64,000 bases of DNA. Origin: Sva-07 sp942492715 (lineage in GTDB: Bacteria > Actinomycetota > Acidimicrobiia > Acidimicrobiales > Ilumatobacteraceae). This document shows positions 1 to 9,150 of this stretch, piece after piece (within the stretch, counting starts at the first letter, position 1; every line of letters begins with the position of its first letter). The translations under genes were made by a program, and so were the position numbers. The stretch covers positions 62,001 to 126,000 of the forward strand of contig CALOFW010000019.1 of the NCBI GenBank assembly GCA_942492715.1. Reading direction: 5' to 3'. The notes under the pieces were generated by a model. The model saw only the letters and a program-made list of their open reading frames with translations. It was not told the DNA's origin and did not search any database.

Positions 1-1935
1 GACCGCACGGTCACCTACACGGGTCTGGGGGTCGCCCCCGAGGACTTCTTCTACGAAGGCCCCCAGGGAACGATCTTCGCTGCCGGGGAACTGGCGATCC
101 TGTATCTCCCCCTGGCCGCGGCGCAGGACATCAGCGGGCACGACACGATGGTCAACGACGCAGTGATCGTGCTCGTCGACGGCACCGACCGGGACGCCAT
201 GGCCGCCGAACTCAGCGAAGCGATCTCCGGTCTCGGCGTCAGCGCCACCGTCTCGACCCGCGACGACGCCGACGCCGTTCGAGTGCTGTACGAGGACATC
301 GACAACGACCAGCGCTTCTGGAATGCACTGTCTGCACTCGTGCTGTTCGCCGCAGCGCTTGCCGCGTTCAACCTGATCAACCGGATCGTGGAGGCTCAAC
401 GCCGCGAGATCGGCATCGGGATGGCGCTCGGTGTCCCGCGGCCACAGCTCGCGATCCGCCCCATGCTCATCGGCGTCCAGGTCGCCATCCTCGGCACGAT
501 CGCCGGACTCGGCGTCGGGTTCCTCGTGGGCAACGCCTTCGGGAACCTCCTCGAATCGTTCCTGCCGCTTCCCGAACACCGCACACCGTTCCAGTACGAC
601 GTGTACCTCCGGGCCGCCATGCTCGGGATCGCGATCCCGATCGCAGCAAGCGCACTCCCGGTCTGGCGAGCGTTGCGCGTCGAGCCGATCGAGGCGATCC
701 GCACCGGTCACCTCGCGGCCAGGTCCAACCGACTGACCGGCTGGACGGGCCGGTTCCGGCTGCCGGGCTCGACGATGACGACGATGCCGATCCGCAACGT
801 GTTGCGCACCCCGCGGCGCACCGCGCTGACCGCGGTCGGCGTCGGCGCGGCGATCACCGCCCTCGTGGCGGTTCTCGGGATGCTCGACAGCTTCGGCCGG
901 ACCCTCGAGCAGGGTGACGACGAGTTCACCAAGGGCGACGCCGACCGGGTCGTCGTACAACTCGACACGTTCTATCCCGGCGACTCCCCTGTCGTCACCG
1001 CCATCTCCGACGCTCCCGCGGTGGGACGGATCGACGCCGGGCTGCGCCTGCCCGCCACGGCCCTGGCAGCCGAACCCGCCGACGACATCGACCTGCTCGT
1101 CGAGTTCCTCGACTTCGACAACGCGGTGTGGACGCCGACCGTCGAGGAGGGCGCAGCGACGATCAGCGGGGACGCACCAGGGATCCTGCTCGCCCGCAAG
1201 GCAGCCGACGATCTGGGAGCAGAGGTGGGCGACACCGTCACCCTTCGTCACCCGATCCGCACCGACACGGGCGGCTTCTCGATCACCGACACTCCGCTCG
1301 TCGTCGCCGGCGTCCATGCCAACCCGATCAGGACGTTCGCCTTCCTCGAACTCGCGGACAGCGAACGGTTCGGGCTCCAGGACGCTGTCAACGTCGTGCA
1401 GACCTATCCATCTGGTGACGCCACCCGCTCCGACGTCCAGCGGGCGGTCTTCGGGCTCCCCGGCGTGACGTCCAGCCAACCCGTCGCCCGCATCAGCGAG
1501 GCCATCGACGAAGCCCTCGATCAGTTCCTCAGCTTCCTGATCGTCACCGCTGGCGCCGTCATGGTCCTCGCGCTCCTGATCGCGTTCAACGCCACCCGGA
1601 TCACCGTCGAGGAACGGCGTCGGGAACACGCCACCATGCGCGCCTTCGGGCTTCCCATACGGACCGTGCTCGGCGTCGTCGTGAAGGAGAGCGCCGTCAT
1701 CGGCGTTCTCGCGACCGTCATCGGTCTCGTCGGCGGCATCGTCTTCCTCCAGTGGATGCTGAGCTCGCTTGCCAGCACCACCCTCCCCGATGTCGGGATC
1801 GACGTCTACCTCTCGCCGACCACGATCGTCATCGCGGCAGTCGTCGGGATCGCCTCCGTCGCCGCCACCCCGCTCCTCCTCGTGCGCCGACTCCGGCGCA
1901 TGAACCTCCCGGGCGCCCTCCGCGTCGTCGAGTGA
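1..1935 (+). CDS. ABC transporter permease, FtsX/MacB-like (5' end cut by window)
   Basis: The reading frame is open from base 1 to the stop at 1933-1935, so the true start lies outside the window; 644 residues are visible. The arrangement is that of a two-FtsX-domain permease of lipoprotein- or antimicrobial-export ABC systems (MacB/LolCE type). One FtsX block of membrane segments lies at about 310-720, a large extracytoplasmic domain at about 860-1500, and a second FtsX block at about 1510-1910. Both blocks carry the cytoplasmic coupling stretch that follows the first helix (EAQRREIGIGMALG and VEERRREHATMRAFG). The partner ATPase would be expected upstream, outside the window. The substrate cannot be told. 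The next gene is convergent after 15 bases. Confidence 0.85.
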   Translation, partial: DRTVTYTGLGVAPEDFFYEGPQGTIFAAGELAILYLPLAAAQDISGHDTMVNDAVIVLVDGTDRDAMAAELSEAISGLGVSATVSTRDDADAVRVLYEDIDNDQRFWNALSALVLFAAALAAFNLINRIVEAQRREIGIGMALGVPRPQLAIRPMLIGVQVAILGTIAGLGVGFLVGNAFGNLLESFLPLPEHRTPFQYDVYLRAAMLGIAIPIAASALPVWRALRVEPIEAIRTGHLAARSNRLTGWTGRFRLPGSTMTTMPIRNVLRTPRRTALTAVGVGAAITALVAVLGMLDSFGRTLEQGDDEFTKGDADRVVVQLDTFYPGDSPVVTAISDAPAVGRIDAGLRLPATALAAEPADDIDLLVEFLDFDNAVWTPTVEEGAATISGDAPGILLARKAADDLGAEVGDTVTLRHPIRTDTGGFSITDTPLVVAGVHANPIRTFAFLELADSERFGLQDAVNVVQTYPSGDATRSDVQRAVFGLPGVTSSQPVARISEAIDEALDQFLSFLIVTAGAVMVLALLIAFNATRITVEERRREHATMRAFGLPIRTVLGVVVKESAVIGVLATVIGLVGGIVFLQWMLSSLASTTLPDVGIDVYLSPTTIVIAAVVGIASVAATPLLLVRRLRRMNLPGALRVVE

Positions 1936-1950
1936 GGATGCCCACCTCGC

Positions 1951-4317
1951 TCAGCGCTCGCCCGGCGCGTCGGAGCTGATGCTCGTCAGCAGCTCTTCCT
2001 CCTGCGCGAAGTGCAACCGGAGAATCGCGTCGAGTGCGTAGAGGATCCGGCGCGCCTCGCTGCGGTCCTCGTCGCCGAAGCCCTCTGCGGATGCGTCATC
2101 GACGAGGCGATCGAGCAGCGAGGCGAGATGGAAGATCTCCTGGTGGGTACGGCTCATCGGGGCGAGCGGATCGTTCCCACCCAGGCGCTCGGCGACCCCC
2201 GGATAGATGTGGGACTCGTCCTCGCGCTCGTGCGGGACCACCTCCTCGGAGATCCGTGCAGCGACGTCACGCAGCGAGGCGAGCGCGGTCGACTCGTCTG
2301 CGGAGTCCATGTGCAGGGCGACCGACCGGAGATCTTCGAGCACCAACATGAGCGGTCCGTGTCCGCTCGCGAGCTGATGGCTCCATTCCTCCGGCACCGA
2401 TCCGACGTGCCGCAACGACCGCGGCGGACGCAGCGCCCGCAACGCCATGCCGATCGCCAGCACGTCGATGACCTCCTGGGCGACCGCCGCACCCACCGGA
2501 GCGAGCAGCCCAACCGCCGCGGCGCCCATCCCGAGCAGCGACAGGCCCATGCCCAGCAGCACACTCTGGCGCGCGATCGCGCGCGCACGCCTGGCGATGA
2601 CGACGCCGGCAGCCATCCGGTCGAGTCGATCGACGATCAACACGACGTCGGCCGCCTCCGACGACGCCGTCGCACCACGGGCCCCCATGGCGACCCCGAG
2701 GTCCGCTGCGGCGAGCGCCGGCGCATCGTTGACCCCGTCGCCGACCATCACGGTGATGCCTGACCTCGTGGACGATTCGGCGCGAACCACGTCGAGTTTC
2801 TCGGCGGGAGTCCGATCCGCGAACACCTGATCGATCCCCAACGACATCCCGATCGGTTCGGCGACCTCGAGCCGGTCACCGGTCACCATCACCACCCGGT
2901 CCACACCTGCGCGCCGCAGTGCTCGCAGCGCCGCCGACGTGTCGGTGCGCAACTCATCGGTGAAGAGGATCATCCCGACCGGTTCGCCATCGACGAGCAC
3001 GACCGTTGCACTGCAGCCCTCCCGCCGAGCCCGACGCTCGGCAGCTGCCAACCACGGGTCCCGCTCCTTCGCGTCGAGCGCCGAGAGCGCACCCACCCAC
3101 ACCTGGTGTCCCCCCACGATGCCGCCGACGCCGCTCCCCGCTTGCTCGACCACAGCGGTGGGCTCGTCCAGCATCAGGCCCCGAACACCGGCCTCGCGAA
3201 CCAGCATGGCCGCCAGGACGTGTGGCGACGCCTGCTCCACCGATGCCGCACGAGCCAGCACATCGGCGGCCTCGCTGTCCGGTGCGGTCACGACCGCGAC
3301 CACGTGAGCCCGCCCCGCGGTCAGCGTGCCCGTCTTGTCCAACAGGACTGTCCGTGTCTGCCCCATCGCCTCAAGCGCCGCACCGTCCTTGACCACCACT
3401 CCGTTGCGCGCCGCGCAGGCAATGCCGGACACGATGGCGACCGGTGCTGCCAACACCAGCGGACATGGTGTGGCGACCACCAGCACGGCGAGCATGCGCG
3501 TCTGATCTCCGGTCACCAGCCAGGTGGCAGCGGCCATCAGGAACACCGCGGGGACGAACATCACGGCGTACCGGTCCGCCAGCCGAACGAACGGTGCCCG
3601 ACCGACGCCCGCGGACCGAACCAGCTCGACGATCCCCGCATACGAACTCTCTGCGGCGCTCGCCGACGCCGACATCCTGAACGCACCGCCGGCGTTGATC
3701 GATCCGCTGCGCGCCCACTCCCCCACCTCGCGCTGCACGGACTGTGCTTCGCCGGTCAGCACCGACTCGTCGAGCACCGCCGACTCCAGCGCGTTCCCGT
3801 CGACCGGCACGACCTCGCCGGGCTTCACCAGCAGCACCTCACCCGGCATGACCTCGTCGACCGGAACGGTCGAGAACGAACCATCGACCAGCCGGTGGGC
3901 GACCTTCGGCGCCAACGACAGCAGCGCCGACAACGAGCGCTGCGCCCGCCGATGTGCATACTGCTCGAGTGCGTCCCCCGACGCCACCATCAACGCCAGG
4001 ATCACGCCGGCGAGCGCCTCACCCATCACCATCGACACCAGCAGGGCCACCAAGGCCACCAGGTCGACCGCCACCCGTCCCTCACGGAGCCGTGCCACCG
4101 TCACGAGGACCAGATCCACGACGACGACGCCGGATGCGACGGTCCACACCGCCACTGCGAGGTCCTGTGCATCGAGGATCGACGCAATGGCCCCGACCAC
4201 CAACGCAGCAGCCACGAACGGCAACAACGCTCGTCGAAGGAACGAAACGACACCATCGCTCACCCCACCAGCCTCGCCGAGCTGCAATCGCATCAGCCAG
4301 GGCACAACGGCTGTCAC
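1951..4317 (-). CDS. P1B-5-type heavy-metal ATPase with C-terminal haemerythrin domain
   Basis: 788 residues. The P-type ATPase hallmarks are present: a TGE actuator motif near residue 188, DKTGTLT with phosphorylated Asp327, an MVTGD motif and a GDGVNDAPAL hinge. The metal-site motif in the central membrane pair is T283-P-C285-P. There is no N-terminal CxxC metal-binding domain. The last ~145 residues form a haemerythrin-like four-helix domain with the expected His/Glu ligand pattern (HGPLM, HERE, HIYP, HQEIFH, HFAQEEE). A TPC motif combined with a C-terminal haemerythrin domain defines P1B-5 pumps such as Nia of Sinorhizobium, which export Ni2+ and Fe2+. Metal specificity here is inferred from that family. 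The gene is divergent from the His-rich surface protein at 4501, with 183 bases between them. Confidence 0.9.
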   Translation of the reverse strand: MTAVVPWLMRLQLGEAGGVSDGVVSFLRRALLPFVAAALVVGAIASILDAQDLAVAVWTVASGVVVVDLVLVTVARLREGRVAVDLVALVALLVSMVMGEALAGVILALMVASGDALEQYAHRRAQRSLSALLSLAPKVAHRLVDGSFSTVPVDEVMPGEVLLVKPGEVVPVDGNALESAVLDESVLTGEAQSVQREVGEWARSGSINAGGAFRMSASASAAESSYAGIVELVRSAGVGRAPFVRLADRYAVMFVPAVFLMAAATWLVTGDQTRMLAVLVVATPCPLVLAAPVAIVSGIACAARNGVVVKDGAALEAMGQTRTVLLDKTGTLTAGRAHVVAVVTAPDSEAADVLARAASVEQASPHVLAAMLVREAGVRGLMLDEPTAVVEQAGSGVGGIVGGHQVWVGALSALDAKERDPWLAAAERRARREGCSATVVLVDGEPVGMILFTDELRTDTSAALRALRRAGVDRVVMVTGDRLEVAEPIGMSLGIDQVFADRTPAEKLDVVRAESSTRSGITVMVGDGVNDAPALAAADLGVAMGARGATASSEAADVVLIVDRLDRMAAGVVIARRARAIARQSVLLGMGLSLLGMGAAAVGLLAPVGAAVAQEVIDVLAIGMALRALRPPRSLRHVGSVPEEWSHQLASGHGPLMLVLEDLRSVALHMDSADESTALASLRDVAARISEEVVPHEREDESHIYPGVAERLGGNDPLAPMSRTHQEIFHLASLLDRLVDDASAEGFGDEDRSEARRILYALDAILRLHFAQEEELLTSISSDAPGER

Positions 4318-4500
4318 CGCAACGGCGAGGGGCCACCGGGCCGTTCGACCCTGGTCCTGCGCCGAGCCTGCGCCGAAGCTGAGGGGGCAGACGAAGCGTC
4401 GCCCGCCGGGAGGCCGGCGGGTCCCGCTCGCCGAGTGAGTGAATGTCCCCTACCGGGCGTGATCTTTCGGAGGCGTCCGGCCGAAGAAGCGAGGTCTGCC
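4318..4500. promoter_or_regulatory. Divergent intergenic region, metal ATPase / His-rich surface protein
   Basis: 183 bases separate the divergent starts at 4317 and 4501 and must hold both promoters. A purine-rich stretch ending about 8 bases before the 4501 ATG (gaagaagcgagg) could serve as its ribosome binding site. I see no clear inverted repeat of operator type. Confidence 0.4.
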
Positions 4501-6072
4501 ATGCGCAGGTTCGATGCTCGATGGGTCCCGCTGATGATCGCTGCAGGCGCCTTCGTGGGATCCGCCCTGGTGAGTTCCGTCGCTGTGGCGAACGACGAGC
4601 CACCCCCGATCGACCAGCCCGAGCTGGTGGTGGAGCCTGCGGCCGAGGCCCCTCCTCCGGCGATTCCGCCCTCCGCCGATCCATCCCCCACCGATGAGGG
4701 AGGCGTCGACACGATCGACATCGCCCAAGGCGACGACGACATGGTCTCCGGCGAGGCGCCTGATCCGCCGTTCGACGACATTGCCGTCATCGAGATGGTG
4801 ATGCCCGACGATGAGGAGGTGGTCGAGCCGGTGGTCGAGACGGCCGCGCCCGACACCGAGCCGGTGGTCGAGACGGTGGCCGAAACGGATTCGACCGAGC
4901 CCAGGCTCGCCGAGACGGCTTCCCACGTGGCGACGCCGGGTGATCCAGCTGCACCGACCAGGGCACTCGCGCCTGAGGCGCCACCGTTGGCCGACGAACC
5001 AGCGGATGGTCACGAGGGCGGATCAGAAGAGGGCCACGACGGCGGATCCGGCGGTCACGAGGGCGGATCAGAAGAGGGCCACGACGGCGGATCCGGCGGT
5101 CACGAGGGCGGATCAGAAGAGGGCCACGACGGCGGATCCGGCGGTCACGAGGGCGGATCAGAAGAGGGCCACGACGGCGGATCCGGCGGTCAGGGCAATC
5201 CGTATCGCATGACCTTCACGGTGATCTGGCTCGATCCGACCGGGACGCCGGTCGCCGAGCTCGACGCCGCGTTCCCGACGATCGACTGGCGATCGATGTT
5301 CGAACTCTCCGCGGCCAGCAAGACAGGAAAGGGCATGCCGACATCGGCGACGTGTACCTACCCAGCCGACAGCGAGGTACTCCGGTGCGTGTTCGACAAT
5401 CCGGGTCACGGCTCGGGCGTTGACGGACTCATCGTTCCCGCCCGGCCGACGGCGACCTACACGGTCACGGTGGCCTGGCCGTCGCCGCCCGACTGGACCA
5501 TCGACGGAGCGAACGCCGAGGCGTACTACGCGCGCGACCTGTGCCCACGTGGGGGCGGAGAAACCGGTGGAGGCCATGAAGGCGGCGGCGGACACGAATC
5601 CGGCGGCGGACACGAATCCGGCGGCGGCGGCGGCGGCGAAGGCAGCGGACACGAATCCGGCGGCGGCGGTGGTCGCGGCGTCTCCTGCGAGCACACCATC
5701 GTGCTGCGACAGGTTGCCAGGATCATCGTCCCGCCCTTCGTGCCGCCCGCTGTCGAACCCGAGGTGGAGCCGATCCCACCGGTCGTGCTGCCGACGCCGC
5801 CCGTCGTCGAGCCCGAGGTGGAGGCACTCCCACCGGTCGAGGCACTCCCACCGGTCGAGGCACTCCCACCGGTCGAGGCACTCCCACCGGTCGAGGCGCC
5901 GCCGACAGCGACCCCGATCAACCCGGCCAACGCCTTTGCGCCAACCGCAACCGCGCCACAGGCGCTTCCGACCACGGGGGCTTCGATCTCGATGATCATC
6001 CTGATCTCGGCCCTGCTGATCGGCATCGGTTCGGTGGCCGCACTGCTTTCGCGGCGAACCTCAGCGGGATGA
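4501..6072 (+). CDS. Secreted His/Gly-rich repeat protein with LPXTG wall anchor
   Basis: 523 residues from the ATG at 4501. The longer upstream frame is antisense to the ATPase and was not used. A signal peptide occupies about residues 1-34 (MRRFDARW, hydrophobic core, cut near AVAND). An acidic Pro/Val/Glu-rich stalk follows. Residues 170-229 are four exact copies of HEGGSEEGHDGGSGG. A globular stretch of about 115 residues (230-350) contains three Cys, and is followed by HESGGG repeats. A VEALPP repeat region comes next. The C-terminus is a classic sortase signal: LPTTG (5965-5979), a hydrophobic helix and a short RRTSAG tail. The protein is likely bound to the cell wall; a sortase is not in the window. 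His- and Asp/Glu-rich repeats next to a Ni/Fe-type pump suggest metal binding, but this is inference. An intrinsic terminator follows. Confidence 0.85.
   Translation: MRRFDARWVPLMIAAGAFVGSALVSSVAVANDEPPPIDQPELVVEPAAEAPPPAIPPSADPSPTDEGGVDTIDIAQGDDDMVSGEAPDPPFDDIAVIEMVMPDDEEVVEPVVETAAPDTEPVVETVAETDSTEPRLAETASHVATPGDPAAPTRALAPEAPPLADEPADGHEGGSEEGHDGGSGGHEGGSEEGHDGGSGGHEGGSEEGHDGGSGGHEGGSEEGHDGGSGGQGNPYRMTFTVIWLDPTGTPVAELDAAFPTIDWRSMFELSAASKTGKGMPTSATCTYPADSEVLRCVFDNPGHGSGVDGLIVPARPTATYTVTVAWPSPPDWTIDGANAEAYYARDLCPRGGGETGGGHEGGGGHESGGGHESGGGGGGEGSGHESGGGGGRGVSCEHTIVLRQVARIIVPPFVPPAVEPEVEPIPPVVLPTPPVVEPEVEALPPVEALPPVEALPPVEALPPVEAPPTATPINPANAFAPTATAPQALPTTGASISMIILISALLIGIGSVAALLSRRTSAG
5008..5187 (+). 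repeat. Four tandem 45-bp repeats inside the wall-anchored protein gene
   Basis: Four consecutive 45-base units (5008, 5053, 5098, 5143) are identical at the nucleotide level and encode the 15-residue unit HEGGSEEGHDGGSGG. Identity even at silent sites points to recent expansion or gene conversion, so copy number probably varies between strains. Confidence 0.95.
5821..5892 (+). repeat. Four tandem 18-bp repeats encoding EALPPV
   Basis: Four identical 18-base units (gaggcactcccaccggtc) follow a diverged copy. They encode a Pro/Glu stalk just before the sortase signal, a usual place for a cell-wall-spanning spacer. Confidence 0.9.
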
Positions 6073-6110
6073 CGACGAGCGAGGTCGTCCGATCTCGCCA
6101 CACCGTCGAG

Positions 6111-6140
6111 GCCCTGGCTGATCGCAAGGTCAGCCAGGGC
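6111..6140 (+). terminator. Intrinsic terminator after the wall-anchored protein gene
   Basis: A perfect 11-bp stem (gccctggctga with tcagccagggc) closes an 8-base loop, and is followed by ttcttcgtgt. It starts 38 bases after the stop at 6072. Confidence 0.8.
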
Positions 6141-6222
6141 TTCTTCGTGTCGCCATCAGCACGTCGGTGCGAGCCGAACGAGGGCGATCACGCTGGTGGT
6201 CGCGGCCGCCGAGGAACGGGAA

Positions 6223-6864
6223 TCAGCCGGACGCCGGTCTCTCTCCGTGCTCGTGCGACGGCATCTGCAGGACGAGGCTCTCGAGCAGTCCGAGGCCGAT
6301 CGTCATCTTGCGGAAGAACGACGCCGTATGGGGAACCACGGTGAAGTGCGGATGCGGACTCCAGAGCGCCCGGAGCCGACCGTCGAGTTCGATGGCCTGC
6401 TGCTGCGACTCGGTCCGGTACCGGTTCTCGCTCTCGAATCCGTGATCACCGAGCGCCGCCGTCTCGAAGAACAACACCGCGTCGTAGCGAGCCAGTTCGT
6501 CGTCGTGGGTCGAACCGACCGTGTCGTAGAAGCTGGCCGCGCCGTCCGGCCAATAGGCCCCGCCATCGACCGTTCCGCGGTCGCACAGCAGTATCCGGTC
6601 CGGATACTGACTGGCCTGGATGTCCTCCAAGCCGCGCTGCACCTGGTAGATCGCGCACTGCGCGCTGCGCTGCGCCTCGGATTGCGACGGCCGCGGAAAG
6701 CCGCCGGAGAACAGCAGGGTGGCCGCCTCGGGCACGACGATCACTCGGTCGCCGATCTCCCGTCGGAACAGATCGGCAGCGGTGGTCTTCCCGCCGCCGG
6801 GACCGCCCGTGAGCACGACTCGAAACGGAGCGACGGAGCGCTGGTGTCCTGACGATGGGTTCAT
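6223..6864 (-). CDS. P-loop NTPase / kinase-like ATP-binding protein (AAA_28-like)
   Basis: 213 residues from the ATG at 6864; in-frame ATGs at 6897 and 6948 would add 11 or 28 residues. The preferred start puts the Walker A motif GGPGGGKTT near residue 20, normal for this fold. VVPEAATLLFSGGFPRP and LLCDRGTVDGGAYWP resemble the small AAA_28 ATPases/kinases related to NadR-type ribosylnicotinamide kinases. No NMN-transferase domain is attached. The substrate is unknown. It is transcribed alone, convergent with the terminator region of the previous gene and divergent from the ion channel at 7029. Confidence 0.7.
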   Translation of the reverse strand: MNPSSGHQRSVAPFRVVLTGGPGGGKTTAADLFRREIGDRVIVVPEAATLLFSGGFPRPSQSEAQRSAQCAIYQVQRGLEDIQASQYPDRILLCDRGTVDGGAYWPDGAASFYDTVGSTHDDELARYDAVLFFETAALGDHGFESENRYRTESQQQAIELDGRLRALWSPHPHFTVVPHTASFFRKMTIGLGLLESLVLQMPSHEHGERPASG

Positions 6865-7028
6865 GGTGATGTCGACCTGCCCCTCACGGTGGAGCATCAC
6901 CGATCCGGTGCGGTAGGGGCGAACTCCTCTACGCGCTGGACAGTTCACTCGGCGGTCTCACACCGAGCCGGTTCCTTCCCGCCGAGAACGATTGTCCGCG
7001 ACGCTGCGACAACGATGATCATGGTTCG

Positions 7029-7499
7029 ATGAAGCGCATTCGCCGAACCTTCGAACGGTTCCTGGCCCACCCGTCGTCACTTCGCTACGCGACGACGACG
7101 ATCATCGCCGTCACCGTTGCCATGGTCGTCGTCGGCGCGGTGGCGATTCGGGTCTTCGACCGCCAGGAGTACCCGACGTTCGGCTCGGCCCTGTGGTTCA
7201 CGCTCCAGACCGTCACCACCGTCGGCTACGGCGACAACCCACCGGCCCGACCGATCGGCCGCATCGTGGCCGCGGCGGTGATGTTGACGGCCATCGGCCT
7301 CATCACGGTGGTGACCGCCGTCGTGACGTCACTGTTCATGCAGGCCGCACAGAAGCGGGCCGGAGAGGCGGACCGCGTCGACGGAGCGAGCGCGATGGCG
7401 CGGGTGGAAGCGTCACTGACCTCGATCAGCGAACGACTCGATCGAATCGAGGCAGCGCTCGACGACACCGTTGCCGAAGACGCCGACAGCAGCCATTGA
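7029..7499 (+). CDS. Two-TM potassium channel
   Basis: 156 residues. There is one helix at about 22-44, a pore loop with the K+ selectivity filter TVGYGD, and a second helix at about 80-105. The rest is a charged, probably coiled-coil cytoplasmic tail (ASLTSISERLDRIEAALDD) that may help tetramerisation. No RCK/TrkA-N regulatory domain is present, so this is a minimal KcsA/MthK-pore-type channel. The next gene is convergent 9 bases after its stop. Confidence 0.88.
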   Translation: MKRIRRTFERFLAHPSSLRYATTTIIAVTVAMVVVGAVAIRVFDRQEYPTFGSALWFTLQTVTTVGYGDNPPARPIGRIVAAAVMLTAIGLITVVTAVVTSLFMQAAQKRAGEADRVDGASAMARVEASLTSISERLDRIEAALDDTVAEDADSSH

Positions 7500-7508
7500 A
7501 CAACGCCG

Positions 7509-8606
7509 TCAGACCTCGTCGAAGACGATGACGCTGCGAGCCACGTTGCCCGTCTTCATGTTCTCGAATCCCTCGTTGATCTCGTCGAGCGTGATCGTGT
7601 TCGACACCATTTCGTCGAGGTGGAGCCGGCCGTCGAGGTACATCTCGATGTAGCGCGGCATGTCGGTCCGGAACTGGTTCGAGCCCATGTTGGATCCCGT
7701 CAGCGTCTTCTCGTAGAGCAGTTCGGGACCGTGGATCTCGATCTGGGTACCGACGGGGATCATGCCGATGACCGTCGCCTGCCCACCGTTGCGCAACATC
7801 TGATACGCCTGCTCCGCGGTCTGCTTGAGCCCGACCGCCTCGAACGAGTGGTGGACTCCTCCACCCGTGAGTTCCTTGACCGCTGAGACCGGATCGGCCT
7901 CACTCGCGTTCACCATGTGGGTCGCCCCGAGTTGCTGGGCGAGTTCGAGTTTGCCGGCATTCATGTCGACGGCGATGATCTTGTTCGCCCCGGCGATCCG
8001 CGCCCCCTGGACGGCGGACAGGCCGATGCCGCCGCAGCCGATCACCGCCACGGTCTCGCCGGGTGCCACCTTCGCGGTGCGGAACACCGCACCGAGGCCG
8101 GTCGTGACACCGCAGCCGATCAATGCCGCCTTGTCGAGCGGCATCTCGGGGTCGATCTTCACGAGCGCCTGCTCGTGGATCAGCATCTTCTCGGCGAACG
8201 AGGACAGGTGCAGGTACTGGTTCACCGCCTCGCCCCCGGCGCGGCTGAGCCGCGGCGGCTCACCTGGTTGGCGAACCAGTTCGGTGCCCTTGTTCTCACA
8301 CAGGGTGAGATGACCGTCGGTGCACTGCGAACAGTGTCCACAGAAGGCCGACAAGCAGGTGATCACGTGGTCGCCCGGCTGCACGTAGTGGACCATCGAG
8401 CCGACCGCCTCGACGACGCCAGCCGACTCGTGGCCGAGCACGGCCGGGCACGGGAACGAGTACTTGCCCTCCATGAAGTGCAGGTCGCTGTGGCAGAGCC
8501 CGGCAGCCACGGTCCGGATCAGCACCTCCCGAGGACCGGGATCACCGATGTCGACCTCCTCGATGACGAGCTGCCCGGGGATGGAGTTCAGGACTGCGGC
8601 TCTCAT
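7509..8606 (-). CDS. Zinc-dependent alcohol dehydrogenase (MDR superfamily)
   Basis: 365 residues, full length for medium-chain zinc alcohol dehydrogenases. Catalytic zinc ligands are seen in GLCHSD and LGHESAG. The structural-zinc loop is present as CGHCSQCTDGHLTLC. The Rossmann motif GCGGIGLSA binds NAD(P). The family includes class III and NDMA-dependent enzymes of actinobacteria, and oxidises primary or secondary alcohols or reduces aldehydes. The exact substrate cannot be read from the sequence. It stands alone, with a gene-poor stretch upstream. Confidence 0.85.
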   Translation of the reverse strand: MRAAVLNSIPGQLVIEEVDIGDPGPREVLIRTVAAGLCHSDLHFMEGKYSFPCPAVLGHESAGVVEAVGSMVHYVQPGDHVITCLSAFCGHCSQCTDGHLTLCENKGTELVRQPGEPPRLSRAGGEAVNQYLHLSSFAEKMLIHEQALVKIDPEMPLDKAALIGCGVTTGLGAVFRTAKVAPGETVAVIGCGGIGLSAVQGARIAGANKIIAVDMNAGKLELAQQLGATHMVNASEADPVSAVKELTGGGVHHSFEAVGLKQTAEQAYQMLRNGGQATVIGMIPVGTQIEIHGPELLYEKTLTGSNMGSNQFRTDMPRYIEMYLDGRLHLDEMVSNTITLDEINEGFENMKTGNVARSVIVFDEV

Positions 8607-8921
8607 GGGAGGTCCTTTCGCACGTGTGGGTGTCTGGGAGCGGTTCGCCCGCGGCCGGTCGTGTCGACGACCCGGTCAGGCCTCTCGACGACCTCGACGG
8701 ACAGCTTGTTCGACTTCACCTCGGTGTTGGTCACCGGTCCCCCTCAGGCCGACGGTCGCTGCATCGGAACGTAGTCGACGGACCGCGTCGATGCAGCGGT
8801 CGGGACCCACGCCGGAGGCGGCCCCTCCGTCATCTCGTCTCGCTCTCGTGCAGCATTCGCGAAGCGGCGGTCTGACGCCCCCGTACACCGGTTGGGCACA
8901 GCCGTCGTCTACGGTGAAGAC
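8607..8921. other. 315-base stretch without a convincing gene
   Basis: This lies between the dehydrogenase start at 8606 and the small membrane protein at 8922. Short frames exist on both strands, but none has a good start, a plausible composition or a recognisable motif. It must contain the dehydrogenase promoter and probably that of the 8922 gene. Confidence 0.5.
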
Positions 8922-9146
8922 ATGGGACCGATCGTGACAAACGCAGGCAAAGAGGCCGCGGCAGCGGTGCTGTCGGAAGCCGCCGATGAGCTTCGCGGTC
9001 GCTCGAACCGCAAGTGGGCAGTGATGCTCCTGGCGTTCCTGGTCGGGATCGTCGTCGCCGTGGTCGTCATCAAGCGTCGCGGCGGCACCCTGCCGATCGA
9101 GAGCGACCCTCGCTGGACCGAGATCGTCGAGAACCCGCCCGCCTGA
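8922..9146 (+). CDS. Small single-pass membrane protein, unknown function
   Basis: 74 residues from the ATG at 8922. A charged amphipathic N-terminus (about 35 residues) is followed by one hydrophobic helix (WAVMLLAFLVGIVVAVVVI) and a short polar tail. I do not recognise a family. The next gene is convergent four bases after its stop. Confidence 0.6.
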   Translation: MGPIVTNAGKEAAAAVLSEAADELRGRSNRKWAVMLLAFLVGIVVAVVVIKRRGGTLPIESDPRWTEIVENPPA

Positions 9147-9150
9147 CGGT

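Noticed and set aside
3106..4500. Long plus-strand frame running into the wall-anchored protein gene
   Set aside because: It is antisense to the metal ATPase, has His/Arg-rich unnatural composition, and the signal peptide clearly starts at the ATG at 4501.
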